A stretch of 64,000 nt of DNA from an uncultured Pelagibacteraceae bacterium (GTDB lineage Bacteria; Pseudomonadota; Alphaproteobacteria; Pelagibacterales; Pelagibacteraceae), in contig CACIPQ010000001.1 of the NCBI GenBank assembly GCA_902588585.1, positions 1 through 64,000 of the forward strand, read 5' to 3'. Each line of letters begins with the position of its first letter. Within the stretch, counting starts at the first letter, position 1. Positions 1-8,349 of the stretch are shown piece after piece. The notes beneath the pieces were generated by a model. The model made no database searches, was not told the origin of the DNA, and saw only the letters and a program-made list of their open reading frames with translations. Position numbers and translations under genes: made by a program.

Positions 1-724
1 GTGTTTTACCCTTCTCATCTTTTATTGAAATTTTTTTAGGAAGTTCAAGCATATCCCAAAATCTTTTTACCCATGGTCCAGCAGCTACAACTACCTGTTC
101 ACAATCAATAGTTCCTTTTGCAGTTACAACTCCTGTTATAGAATTACTATTACTTCCTCTTTTAAAACCTGTAACTTCAGTTCCTGTTATTATTTTAACA
201 CCAAAACTTTCTGCTTTGTTTGCTAAACCATAAATAGAGGCAGTATTATTTGCATACCCTCCTCTTTTTTCATGTAATACAGAAGTAATTCCTTTAGCTT
301 GCCAATCATGAAACATGCTTTTCATATATTTAGTTGAATCTTTTTGTCCCTCAATAAATGTAGATTCGTAACCAATTTCTTTTTGTTGTTTATAAATGCT
401 TGCAACGTCTTTATGCATGCTTTCAGGACTTATTTGCATGTAGCCAACTGGATGATAACTAAAATTTTTTGGATCACTTTCCCAAACTTTAACACTATGC
501 ATCATGAGTTCTCTCATGGCTGGTTGAAAATAATTGTTCCTGACTACGCCACAAGCAACTCCACTCGCGCCTGAAGCTATTCCGCTTTTATCAATCACTA
601 CTATATCGTTGTTTGAACCGTTCCCATTTTTTTTCTTTATTTTTTCTGCAAGATGCCAAGCAGTACTTAACCCATGAATGCCTGCGCCAATAATTACAAA
701 TTTTGCTTTTTTAGGAAATGCCAT
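1..724 (-). CDS. FAD-dependent oxidoreductase, dimethylglycine/sarcosine dehydrogenase-like (C-terminus outside window)
   Basis: The track omits this gene because it runs off the left edge. The ATG is at 724-722, and about 241 codons are open to base 1. The protein begins MAFPKKAKFVIIGAGIHGLS, with the GxGxxG dinucleotide-binding fold at about residues 13-18. An acidic residue in VVIDKSG ends the second strand, as in DAO-family flavoproteins. It probably oxidises an N-methylated glycine derivative, passing the one-carbon unit to folate with help from the next gene. That gene ends at 726 and carries a GcvT domain; it is transcribed ahead of this one, with only one base between them. The oxidoreductase class is secure. 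The exact substrate (dimethylglycine, sarcosine or other) is inferred from the neighbours. Confidence 0.85.
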   Translation of the reverse strand, partial: MAFPKKAKFVIIGAGIHGLSTAWHLAEKIKKKNGNGSNNDIVVIDKSGIASGASGVACGVVRNNYFQPAMRELMMHSVKVWESDPKNFSYHPVGYMQISPESMHKDVASIYKQQKEIGYESTFIEGQKDSTKYMKSMFHDWQAKGITSVLHEKRGGYANNTASIYGLANKAESFGVKIITGTEVTGFKRGSNSNSITGVVTAKGTIDCEQVVVAAGPWVKRFWDMLELPKKISIKDEKGKT

Positions 725-725
725 T

Positions 726-3128
726 TTATGATTTTACTTTCAATTTTTCTGGATCATAAAAAGGAAACTTAACAACTTTTGCTCCAATTCTTTTTTGATG
801 ACCATCAATTTTACCAACCTCAACTTCTGTTCCAATATCACTATATTTAACATCCATTCTACAAAGAGCAATGTTCTTATTTAGCACAGGAGATATCATA
901 CCACTAGTTATAACTCCGACAGTAGCTCTTCCTACGTGTACTCCATCTCCATTAACAGCTTGTTCTTTTCCAATTAATTCCAAACCAACTAATTTTTTTT
1001 GTGGAGATTCTTTTCTTTTTTTAAGTGCGTCTTTACCGCAAAAATCATCTTCTTTTGTTTTTAATGGTACGGCAAAACCAATTCCTGCTTCAAAAGGATC
1101 TACTTGATCATTAAATTCATATCCATAAAAAATAAGTCCAGCTTCAATTCTGACCATATCTAAACCTTCTAAACCCATTGGTGTTATACCTAAATCTTTT
1201 CCGTGTTCCCAAACTTTGTCCCAAACTTTAGGAGCATCTTTAGGATGACACCATAATTCAAATCCTAATTCGCCAGTATATCCTGTTCTAGATACTATAA
1301 TTGGAGTTCCTATATGATCATCAATTCTGGCTATAGCAAATCTAAACCACTGAAGTTCTTTTAATTTTGGTTGTGCGGGTGGTGTCCAAACAAATTTTTC
1401 TAAAATTTTTCTACTGTTTGGTCCTTGAACTGAAATATTATGAATTTGATCTGTTGAAGATTTCACCCAAACTTTATATTTTTTCTTTTTAGCTAATTCT
1501 CTTAACCATGTACCACCATACTCTTGTCCGCCAATCCATCTAAAGTTATCTTTTCCTAAACGAAAAATTGTTCCATCATCAATCATGCACCCATTTTCAT
1601 AACACATGGCTGAATAACTAACTTGTCCTATTGAGAGTTTTTTTACATTACGAGTAAGCGCATATTGCATCAGGTTTTCAGAGTCTGGGCCTACGATTTC
1701 AAATTTTCTTAATGGAGAAAGATCAATAGCAATAGCTTTTTCTCTGCAGGCCGTATATTCGTTAATAGTACCGTAATTTGTATAATTATTAGCTAACCAA
1801 TAACCATTATAATCAACAAAGTTTCTGGTGAGTTTTGAAGTTTTATTGTGAAATCCAGTTTCTTTAGTCAACTTAGGCTTTGAGTCTTCTTTCATTCTAA
1901 ACGCTATAGCTTTCGAATATTTTTGTTCTTTAGGATAGGTTCTAACAAATATATCGGTTGGATTCCATCCATTTGCTGGATCAACATCGCAGGGACAAGC
2001 TGAAGAAGCACAAATTAAATCTTTTGTGGCTCTAAATAACACATAATCTCCCGGTCTTGACCAAGGTTCGTCAAAAGATGCAACATTCAATTGATTAATG
2101 TTTGTATTAAAAAAGAGATTAATAGCAGTCCAACCTTTTCTTGGTTTTACTTCATATTTTTTCAAAGCTTTATTAAAATTGTCTGAACAATTGATGTGTC
2201 CAAAATAACCCATATCTTCATAATATTTTGAAGTGCATGCATAATTAAATGTATCGTGTCTACCAACAGTATCTCTAATAACTTCTATCATAGGATCATG
2301 TTCTGCATCAAAAAACTTTGAAAATAAACCAGGAGAAGGATAAGCAGCGCCCATAAATGTACGAGTTGCTGTAGCATCAATTATGCTTTCAGCTCTCTTG
2401 TCTAATTTTGCTTTATCAAAGGCTAAAAAATCTGAACACTGCCTTCCAGCAGTATCTATAATTTGAATAAACTCTCCTTTTTTTACTTCATAAGTTTCAA
2501 CCGTACGTCTCTTAATTAATTTTTCATGAACAGGATCTCCAAGAGGTTCTGGCAGAACAAATTGCTCTTCGTTGTCTTCAAATTTAGATTTATTTAAGAA
2601 AATAGTAAGATCTGTTGGTGGATTCTGATTATGTACGTTCATAGCTTCTCCGGGAGCCGCTATCATTACTGTGCATTTATCTTTTGAATTTAAAATTATT
2701 TTTTCACCAACAGGACAATCTTTATCAAATATTATTGATGATTTTGCTTTGTTAAGATCTATATTTTTACGTTTAAATAATTTGGAAATTTTTTCATCTT
2801 GAGAAATTGTTTTCTTTGAAAAATTAGCATCAGCGTTTTCCTTTAAATTTAAAATTGACAAATCACATTTGCCTTTTGAATTAAAGGCTATAACTTCACA
2901 GATCTGTTTACCTTCATCATTAACAATTTCTAATTTATCTTCTGGAGAAATTTCTAAAACCGATAAACCTCCACCTTCAACATAATATCTTTCAACTCCT
3001 GGTGGTAACGTTCTAAGCCCTGGATCACGTATGTCCAAACTAGTGAAAACTTTCTCCATATATCTAAGAACTATACAAGGTGTGACAAAAGTATGCAATT
3101 CAGATTGACTCGCAAAATTACAGGCCAT
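726..3128 (-). CDS. DUF1989 (urea carboxylase-associated) - GcvT aminomethyltransferase fusion, betaine/dimethylglycine catabolism
   Basis: A long protein with two recognisable modules. Residues about 210-405 match the DUF1989 family (GRQCSDFLAFD, GRHDTFNYAC, RPGDYVLFRAT, CPCDVDPANGWNP). Residues about 440-790 match the tetrahydrofolate-dependent aminomethyltransferase fold of GcvT and the C-terminal half of dimethylglycine dehydrogenase (SRTGYTGELGFELW, GLEGLDMVRIEAG). The first 190 residues look like a degenerate copy of the DUF1989 start. The GcvT part should transfer one-carbon units to tetrahydrofolate, working with the FAD enzyme next door. The track start is at 3128; a second candidate is the Met at 3059 (MEKVFTSLDIRDP). 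Neither has a strong ribosome site. It diverges from the betaine-binding protein gene across 58 bp. Confidence 0.85.
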   Translation of the reverse strand: MACNFASQSELHTFVTPCIVLRYMEKVFTSLDIRDPGLRTLPPGVERYYVEGGGLSVLEISPEDKLEIVNDEGKQICEVIAFNSKGKCDLSILNLKENADANFSKKTISQDEKISKLFKRKNIDLNKAKSSIIFDKDCPVGEKIILNSKDKCTVMIAAPGEAMNVHNQNPPTDLTIFLNKSKFEDNEEQFVLPEPLGDPVHEKLIKRRTVETYEVKKGEFIQIIDTAGRQCSDFLAFDKAKLDKRAESIIDATATRTFMGAAYPSPGLFSKFFDAEHDPMIEVIRDTVGRHDTFNYACTSKYYEDMGYFGHINCSDNFNKALKKYEVKPRKGWTAINLFFNTNINQLNVASFDEPWSRPGDYVLFRATKDLICASSACPCDVDPANGWNPTDIFVRTYPKEQKYSKAIAFRMKEDSKPKLTKETGFHNKTSKLTRNFVDYNGYWLANNYTNYGTINEYTACREKAIAIDLSPLRKFEIVGPDSENLMQYALTRNVKKLSIGQVSYSAMCYENGCMIDDGTIFRLGKDNFRWIGGQEYGGTWLRELAKKKKYKVWVKSSTDQIHNISVQGPNSRKILEKFVWTPPAQPKLKELQWFRFAIARIDDHIGTPIIVSRTGYTGELGFELWCHPKDAPKVWDKVWEHGKDLGITPMGLEGLDMVRIEAGLIFYGYEFNDQVDPFEAGIGFAVPLKTKEDDFCGKDALKKRKESPQKKLVGLELIGKEQAVNGDGVHVGRATVGVITSGMISPVLNKNIALCRMDVKYSDIGTEVEVGKIDGHQKRIGAKVVKFPFYDPEKLKVKS

Positions 3129-3137
3129 AGACTTTGT

Positions 3138-3160
3138 TTAATTAAAGTAACTTTAATTAA
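3138..3160. promoter_or_regulatory. 23-bp perfect palindrome in the divergent betaine promoter region, candidate operator
   Basis: TTAATTAAAGT, one central A, then ACTTTAATTAA: an exact inverted repeat with 11-bp arms in the 58-bp gap between the DUF1989-GcvT gene and the betaine-binding gene. No T-run follows on either strand, so it does not look like a terminator. Its position suits a dimeric regulator controlling both directions. AT-rich sequence makes palindromes easier to form by chance, so function is inference. Confidence 0.5.
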
Positions 3161-3186
3161 TTAATGTTAATGGGGAGGAAAAAACT

Positions 3187-4128
3187 ATGAACATAATTAA
3201 ATTGTTGAAAGGGTTGGTTATTGCTGCAGTTATAACTGCATTCAGCGCGATGTTCGCATCAGCTGATAGTAAAAAGCCAACTAGAATTCCAGTTCACAAT
3301 TGGTCGAGCCAAGTGGTAATGGCCCATGTGATCGGTGGAATTATAAAAGATATGGGTGGTAACGTGGAATACGTTCCAGCAGACTCTCAAAAAGTATATG
3401 AGTCAATTCGTATCGGTGATATCGATATATCACACGAAGTTTGGCAATCTGCTTTTGGTAAATCATTCGACACAGCTCGTGAAAAGGGTGGCTTACTTGA
3501 TTGGGGTGACCATGAAGCAAGAACTTTAGAAGATATGGGATATCCAAACTGGGTAGCAGAATATTGCCCAGGCTTACCAAATTGGGAAGCTTTGAAGTCT
3601 GAAAAGTGTTGGAAAAATTTCGTAACTCCAGACTCTGGTGGAAAAGGTCGTTGGTTAGAAGGGCCACAAAGTTGGCACCAAGATTTAATGCCTCAGCGTT
3701 TAGAAGCTTTAGGACTTAGCGATAAATGGATGGTTAAATTTGCTGGTGGTGCAGATGCACTATGGGCAGAATTAGCAGCAGCTAAAAAAGAAAAAAGAGG
3801 AACTATAATTTTTAACTGGACACCAAACTTTACAGATGGTGCTGGTTTTACATTTATTAAATTCCCTCCGTACTTTGATGGTTGCAGACCAGCTGACGGT
3901 GGAGATGGAAAATGTGGTTCACCTGACGGTTATTTGAAAAAAGCTGTTAACGAAAAGTGGACTAAGACTCATCCTGACGCAGCAAAAATGTTTAAAAAAC
4001 TATCGTTTAATACTGCACAAATTGGTGCGATGGCAGCTTATGTAGACGTTGATAAAATGTCTCACGAAGATGCTGCAAAAACGTGGTTGAATAAAAACAA
4101 AAAAGTTTGGAAAGCATTTACAAAATAA
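3187..4128 (+). CDS. opuAC: Glycine betaine/choline-type ABC transporter substrate-binding protein
   Basis: Periplasmic solute-binding protein of the OpuAC/ProX family, 313 residues. A Sec signal peptide is visible (MNIIKLLKGLVIAAVITAFS, then AMFASADS), with cleavage likely near residue 26. The mature part starts with KPTRIPVHNWSSQVV and is rich in the Trp and Tyr residues that form aromatic cages around quaternary ammonium groups. The start is well supported by a GGGGAGG ribosome site 8 bases upstream. It is the first gene of a transport block completed by the ATPase and permease at 5148-8349, with two unrelated small genes in between. A strong terminator follows, which would let this abundant component be made in excess over the membrane parts. 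Confidence 0.93.
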   Translation: MNIIKLLKGLVIAAVITAFSAMFASADSKKPTRIPVHNWSSQVVMAHVIGGIIKDMGGNVEYVPADSQKVYESIRIGDIDISHEVWQSAFGKSFDTAREKGGLLDWGDHEARTLEDMGYPNWVAEYCPGLPNWEALKSEKCWKNFVTPDSGGKGRWLEGPQSWHQDLMPQRLEALGLSDKWMVKFAGGADALWAELAAAKKEKRGTIIFNWTPNFTDGAGFTFIKFPPYFDGCRPADGGDGKCGSPDGYLKKAVNEKWTKTHPDAAKMFKKLSFNTAQIGAMAAYVDVDKMSHEDAAKTWLNKNKKVWKAFTK

Positions 4129-4155
4129 TTACTTGTAAAGCTTAAGCTTTTAATG

Positions 4156-4190
4156 ATCTCCCCTAGTCATAACTAGGGGGGATTTTTTTT
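4156..4190 (+). terminator. Rho-independent terminator after opuAC
   Basis: ATCTCCCCTAGT, loop CATA, ACTAGGGGGGAT, followed directly by nine T. The GC-rich stem stands out sharply in AT-rich DNA. It separates opuAC from the downstream permease genes and would set transcript stoichiometry. Confidence 0.92.
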
Positions 4191-4220
4191 TAGTTTTGGT
4201 GTAATTTATAGACAAGAAAT

Positions 4221-4604
4221 ATGAAAAAACTTTTTCTATATATATTTGTAAGTTTGATTCTTTGTAATACAGGATTTACACGTTCAACTGGATGTACCGA
4301 TGGTGATTGTGAAAATGGAGTTGGGACTTGGAATTATACAGATTTAACTTCATATACAGGTCAATGGAGCGGTAGTAATAAGCATGGACAAGGTACTGAA
4401 ACTTGGCCAAATGGATTTATATACAAGGGAGAATTTCAAAAAAGTAAATGGCATGGTGAAGGAACTTTGACTTTTCCAGATGGATCTACATATGTAGGTG
4501 CGTGGGGTAACGGTGAAATGAATGGACAAGGTACTTTCACTTCAGCAGATGGAACAGTTAGAAAAGGTGTTTGGAAAAACGGCAAACTAGTTGAACCAAA
4601 TTAG
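4221..4604 (+). CDS. Exported MORN-repeat protein
   Basis: A 127-residue protein with an N-terminal signal sequence (MKKLFLYIFVSLILCNTGF). The rest consists of about four MORN-type repeats with the Y.G.w..G..HGqGt pattern (SYTGQWSGSNKHGQGT, YKGEFQKSKWHGEGT, YVGAWGNGEMNGQGT). A Cys pair (C25, C30) follows the signal. MORN repeats form elongated beta sheets that bind lipids or proteins; no catalytic motif is seen. It lies between the terminator behind the betaine-binding gene and a small membrane protein gene 8 bp downstream, inside the transporter block. A role in osmolyte uptake is possible only by position. It could equally be an envelope scaffold. Confidence 0.85.
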   Translation: MKKLFLYIFVSLILCNTGFTRSTGCTDGDCENGVGTWNYTDLTSYTGQWSGSNKHGQGTETWPNGFIYKGEFQKSKWHGEGTLTFPDGSTYVGAWGNGEMNGQGTFTSADGTVRKGVWKNGKLVEPN

Positions 4605-4612
4605 ACAGAACA

Positions 4613-5140
4613 ATGTTGCTAGAAAATAATTTAAAAAAATATAAAGAATCTCCTGAAGAATTTAAGCAAATAGTTGGTCTTGCTGGTTTAACAATAATAA
4701 TAATTTTGACATTTATGATTTTGAATATTTTTTTTGGAGTGAGCGATAAATCTGCAAAAAATAATAAAGCTGGAGAGGATAAAGAAACCGTTGTTGCTTC
4801 ACTTCCTAAAGGTAGATTAAATTTTTTTGAAGGGAATGAGGGCCACAAGTTATCACAGAGCGAATATGAAGCGGTATGTAAAAATACTAAAATTGTGACC
4901 CAACGTGCAATGATAGGAGCAAACCTTACAGACTACGAAGCAAAGAAATTATATTCCGATAACGGAAATAAAATTGATAAGTTTTCAGTAAAATGGGATG
5001 GCTCTGCAAATAAATGCTTTGCAGATTATACAATAAGAGCTTTGCAAGGTACAACTGAAACAATTACAGTATCAGGTGAAGCCAAAGGTTTTTTAAAAAC
5101 AAGTATAGATACTAGGGTATATTATATAAAAAATTTTTAA
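4613..5140 (+). CDS. Small single-pass membrane protein of unknown function
   Basis: 175 residues. A short basic N-terminus is followed by one clear membrane segment at about residues 23-43 (VGLAGLTIIIILTFMILNIF). A soluble domain of about 125 residues presumably lies in the periplasm. It contains two Cys (in EAVCKNT and ANKCFADY) that could pair, and a C-terminal half rich in beta strand. I do not recognise a family. It ends 7 bp before the transporter ATPase gene, which has a good AAGGAGAG ribosome site, so co-transcription with the transporter is likely. Function is unknown. Confidence 0.8.
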   Translation: MLLENNLKKYKESPEEFKQIVGLAGLTIIIILTFMILNIFFGVSDKSAKNNKAGEDKETVVASLPKGRLNFFEGNEGHKLSQSEYEAVCKNTKIVTQRAMIGANLTDYEAKKLYSDNGNKIDKFSVKWDGSANKCFADYTIRALQGTTETITVSGEAKGFLKTSIDTRVYYIKNF

Positions 5141-5147
5141 GGAGAGT

Positions 5148-6185
5148 ATGTCTTCTAGACCAGTAATTAGATGCGAATCCGTTTATAAAGTTTTCGGAGT
5201 AAATGCAAAAAAAATGCTTCAAGGTGTTAGGGGCAATGTGGATGCGAAAACTTTTCAAGAAGCCGGATGTATTGTAGGTGTTAACAATGCATCTTTTGAA
5301 GTTTCAAAAGGAGAAATGCTCGTTGTAATGGGATTATCTGGTTCTGGAAAATCAACCTTGCTTCGATGTATATCAAGATTAACAGATGCTACGGCAGGTA
5401 AAATTTATATTGAAGGTCAAGATTTATTAGCTTTAAAAAATAAAGAGTTGATTGAGTTAAGAAGAAATAAAATGGGGATGGTGTTCCAAAGTTTTGCCCT
5501 TCTTCCACATAAAACAGTTTTAGAAAATATTGCTTTTCCTTTGCAAATCAAAGGAATGAAAACCGAAGAAAGTATTTCCAAAGCAATGGAAATGGTCAAG
5601 CTTGTGGGTCTTGATGGAAGAGAAAATTATTTTCCAAGAGAGTTATCTGGTGGACAACAACAAAGAGTAGGTATCGCTAGATCTTTAGCTGTTGAGCCTG
5701 ATATTTGGTTTTTAGACGAACCTTTTTCTGCTCTTGATCCATTAATCAGAAAAGAAATGCAGGATGAATTCTTAAGACTTCAGGGCAGTTTGAAAAAAAC
5801 AATTATGTTTGTTACGCATGATTTTGACGAAGCCCTTAGACTAGCAGATCGAATAGCAATAATGAAAGATGGAATCATTGAACAATTAGATACTCCTGCC
5901 AATATAGTTTTAAATCCAGCCACAGAATATGTTAGAAAATTTACTCAAGAAGTTCCAAGAGAAAAGGTATTGAAAATAGAATCTGTAATGGAGCCAATGA
6001 GTGATAGTAAAAATTTGAGTGATTTAAAAGTTTCTAAGGATGCAATTATAGAAACTGTTGCTGAAAAAATTTTAGGTCAAGAAAAACCTGTGGCAGTTAT
6101 TGATTCTAATAATAAAGTTGTTGGAATCGTTGAGCCATCTAAAGTTATTCATACTGTATTTGGTGGAAGAAAAGAGAGCTCATAG
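5148..6185 (+). CDS. proV: Glycine betaine/proline ABC transporter ATP-binding protein
   Basis: 345-residue ATPase of the ProV/OpuAA family. Walker A GLSGSGKST is at about 62-70, the signature LSGGQQQR near 166-173, and Walker B IWFLDEP near 186-192. A switch His lies in FVTHDFDEA. The N-terminal extension with FGVNAKKMLQG is typical of this subfamily. The tail from about residue 280 looks like a CBS module, which senses ionic strength in related osmolyte transporters. The permease gene starts four bases after the stop codon. Confidence 0.95.
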   Translation: MSSRPVIRCESVYKVFGVNAKKMLQGVRGNVDAKTFQEAGCIVGVNNASFEVSKGEMLVVMGLSGSGKSTLLRCISRLTDATAGKIYIEGQDLLALKNKELIELRRNKMGMVFQSFALLPHKTVLENIAFPLQIKGMKTEESISKAMEMVKLVGLDGRENYFPRELSGGQQQRVGIARSLAVEPDIWFLDEPFSALDPLIRKEMQDEFLRLQGSLKKTIMFVTHDFDEALRLADRIAIMKDGIIEQLDTPANIVLNPATEYVRKFTQEVPREKVLKIESVMEPMSDSKNLSDLKVSKDAIIETVAEKILGQEKPVAVIDSNNKVVGIVEPSKVIHTVFGGRKESS

Positions 6186-6189
6186 ATTT

Positions 6190-8349
6190 ATGGAAATTTT
6201 AAAAAAATACCCAAAATCATTTCAGTGGCTTTTTTTATTGATCGTTTTCTTTGGTTTGTGTTTTGCCATAGATGTTCCGGAAGGTTATAAATTTATAAGA
6301 TCTATAGCTGAATATTCGAAAGATCCAAACCTAAGCTCTTATACCCTTTTTGGTATAGAAGTTAGATATTATGGATATGACACTCTTTGGAGATTGCCAC
6401 CATTACTGGGATGGCTTCCTATTTGGGTAAACGATTCATTGTTCTTTTTATTAGAAGATTGGATGCCGATTGAGATTTGGGACGCCGATCTTCAAGAGAC
6501 TACGACACGACCACTCGTTTTACAAATTACCAGAATGATTTCAGCTGTAATGCTTTTTTTAATTGAATTTATTCGTGAAATTTTAATTGGAGGAGTTAAA
6601 ACCGTTGTTGCATTTACAAGTTGGGATTGGATTGATGCAAATCCATGGGCAGAATTACCTGGTCTTCCTTGGACTATAGTTACCGCTGGAGCAATTATAT
6701 TAGGTTATAAACTGAATGGAAAAGGTCTTGCAATACTTGCGGCCATTACCATGATCTATATTTCTGTATTTGGTCAATGGAAACCTTCTATGGAAACGCT
6801 TTCATTTATATTGATTGCTGCACCAATTTCTTTTTTTCTCGGTTTGGTTTTTGGAATTTGGTCATATAAAAGCAAAAGAGTTGAGTCAGCATTAAATCCT
6901 ATACTCAATGTAATGCAGACCATGCCACACTATTCTTACATAGTTGTGATAATGGTAATGTTTGGAGTTGGAGATCATGCTGGAGCAATTGCAACTATAA
7001 TTTTTGCAACACCACCTATGGTGCGTTTGACTTTATTAGGGCTGAGAAAGGTATCTCCAGAAGTTGTACAAGCCGGAAAGATGAGCGGTTGTAATGAGTT
7101 TCAACTTTTATTTAAAGTATTAATTCCAACCGCAAGACGAGACATCTTAATTGGCGTAAACCAAGTCATCATGCAGTGTTTAGCTATGGCAGTTATTGCA
7201 TCCTTTATAGGTGCTAAAGGATTGGGTTGGAATCTATTGTTAGCCCTAAATCAATTGAGAATTGGTTTAGCTTTAGAAGCTGGAGTTTGTATTAGTTTAA
7301 TTGCTGTACTATTAGACAAAATGTCTTTGGCTTGGGCAAATAAACAAACAGATTATTTTGCTAACCTTAACTTTGTTCAGCGTAACAAATATGGATTATT
7401 TTTTGTTGGAGCAGTGGGAGTTGGATTACTACTTGCCTCTATTGGATCTTTTGTTTTTAAAGAAGGTTATAATTACCTGTATGAAGTTCCTCATAATAAA
7501 GGAATATCTGGCGAACCTTACTGGAATGCGGGTGTTGATTGGATATGGGACACTTTCTTTTATACATTAAAAGTTTTTAATACATGGTTGATCCAAGACG
7601 TATTGCAACCAATGAGAGCTGCTTATTTAAGGATGCCAGTTGTTGCAACTTTTGTTCTGGTCATGGGAGCTGGTTATATCATTGGCGGAATTAGATCGGC
7701 TGTTGTAGTTGGTGGATTCACTTTATTTATTGCACTAAGTCCATGGTGGGATAGAGCATTGGTTACAGCCTATATGGCAACTTTTGGTGTAATCGCATCA
7801 GGTATAATTGGAGTAATTGTTGGTTCTTTATCTGCACAAAATAAAACTAGTACTAAAATTGCTTTAGGAGTTTGTGATACCCTTCAAACTTTTCCATCTT
7901 TTGTTTATTTAATTCCGGTAATGATGCTTTTTGGAGTAACAGACACATCTGTATTAATTGCTGTGATAGTATATGCAACTATTCCTGCAACACGTTACAC
8001 TATTGAGGGGCTTCGTAGTGTTCCTCCAGCTTTACACGATGCAGCTTCGATGTCGGGCGTAACACGCTTACAAAGATTGCTTAAGATTGAATTTCCTTTA
8101 GCGTTTCCTCATATCATGCTCGGGATTAATCAAACAGTTGTCTTTGCATTGTTTATGGTAATTATTGGAGCTTTTATTGGAACAGAAGATTTAGGACAAT
8201 ATATTATGAAAGCTCTGTCAGATTTAAAAGGAGGAGGCAAAGCACTTATACTTGGTCTCTGTGTAGCTTTTATTGGTTTAGCTGTTGATAATTTAATTCG
8301 TACTTGGGCAAACAAACGAAAAAAATTATTAGGATTAGAAGAATATTAA
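6190..8349 (+). CDS. proW: Glycine betaine ABC transporter permease, fused double-domain
   Basis: The track starts at 6100 inside proV, but the Met at 6190 (MEILKKYPKSFQWLFLLIVF) follows the proV stop by four bases and is the likely start, giving 719 residues. The protein holds two complete binding-protein-dependent permease domains in tandem, each with an EAA-type loop: GKMSGCNEFQLLFKVLIP near residue 295 and AASMSGVTRLQRLLKIEFP near 617. ProW normally has one such domain and works as a homodimer. Here the dimer is covalent and can diverge between halves. The gene ends with a four-base overlap with the convergent amidotransferase gene. Confidence 0.92.
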   Translation: MEILKKYPKSFQWLFLLIVFFGLCFAIDVPEGYKFIRSIAEYSKDPNLSSYTLFGIEVRYYGYDTLWRLPPLLGWLPIWVNDSLFFLLEDWMPIEIWDADLQETTTRPLVLQITRMISAVMLFLIEFIREILIGGVKTVVAFTSWDWIDANPWAELPGLPWTIVTAGAIILGYKLNGKGLAILAAITMIYISVFGQWKPSMETLSFILIAAPISFFLGLVFGIWSYKSKRVESALNPILNVMQTMPHYSYIVVIMVMFGVGDHAGAIATIIFATPPMVRLTLLGLRKVSPEVVQAGKMSGCNEFQLLFKVLIPTARRDILIGVNQVIMQCLAMAVIASFIGAKGLGWNLLLALNQLRIGLALEAGVCISLIAVLLDKMSLAWANKQTDYFANLNFVQRNKYGLFFVGAVGVGLLLASIGSFVFKEGYNYLYEVPHNKGISGEPYWNAGVDWIWDTFFYTLKVFNTWLIQDVLQPMRAAYLRMPVVATFVLVMGAGYIIGGIRSAVVVGGFTLFIALSPWWDRALVTAYMATFGVIASGIIGVIVGSLSAQNKTSTKIALGVCDTLQTFPSFVYLIPVMMLFGVTDTSVLIAVIVYATIPATRYTIEGLRSVPPALHDAASMSGVTRLQRLLKIEFPLAFPHIMLGINQTVVFALFMVIIGAFIGTEDLGQYIMKALSDLKGGGKALILGLCVAFIGLAVDNLIRTWANKRKKLLGLEEY

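Noticed and set aside
344-574. Plus-strand 76-residue ORF at the left end
   Set aside because: It lies antisense within the partial FAD oxidoreductase, whose frame is open from 724 to the edge with a clear nucleotide-binding motif.
7358-7570. 70-residue plus-strand ORF inside proW
   Set aside because: Alternate-frame shadow within the linker of the fused permease; no ribosome site.
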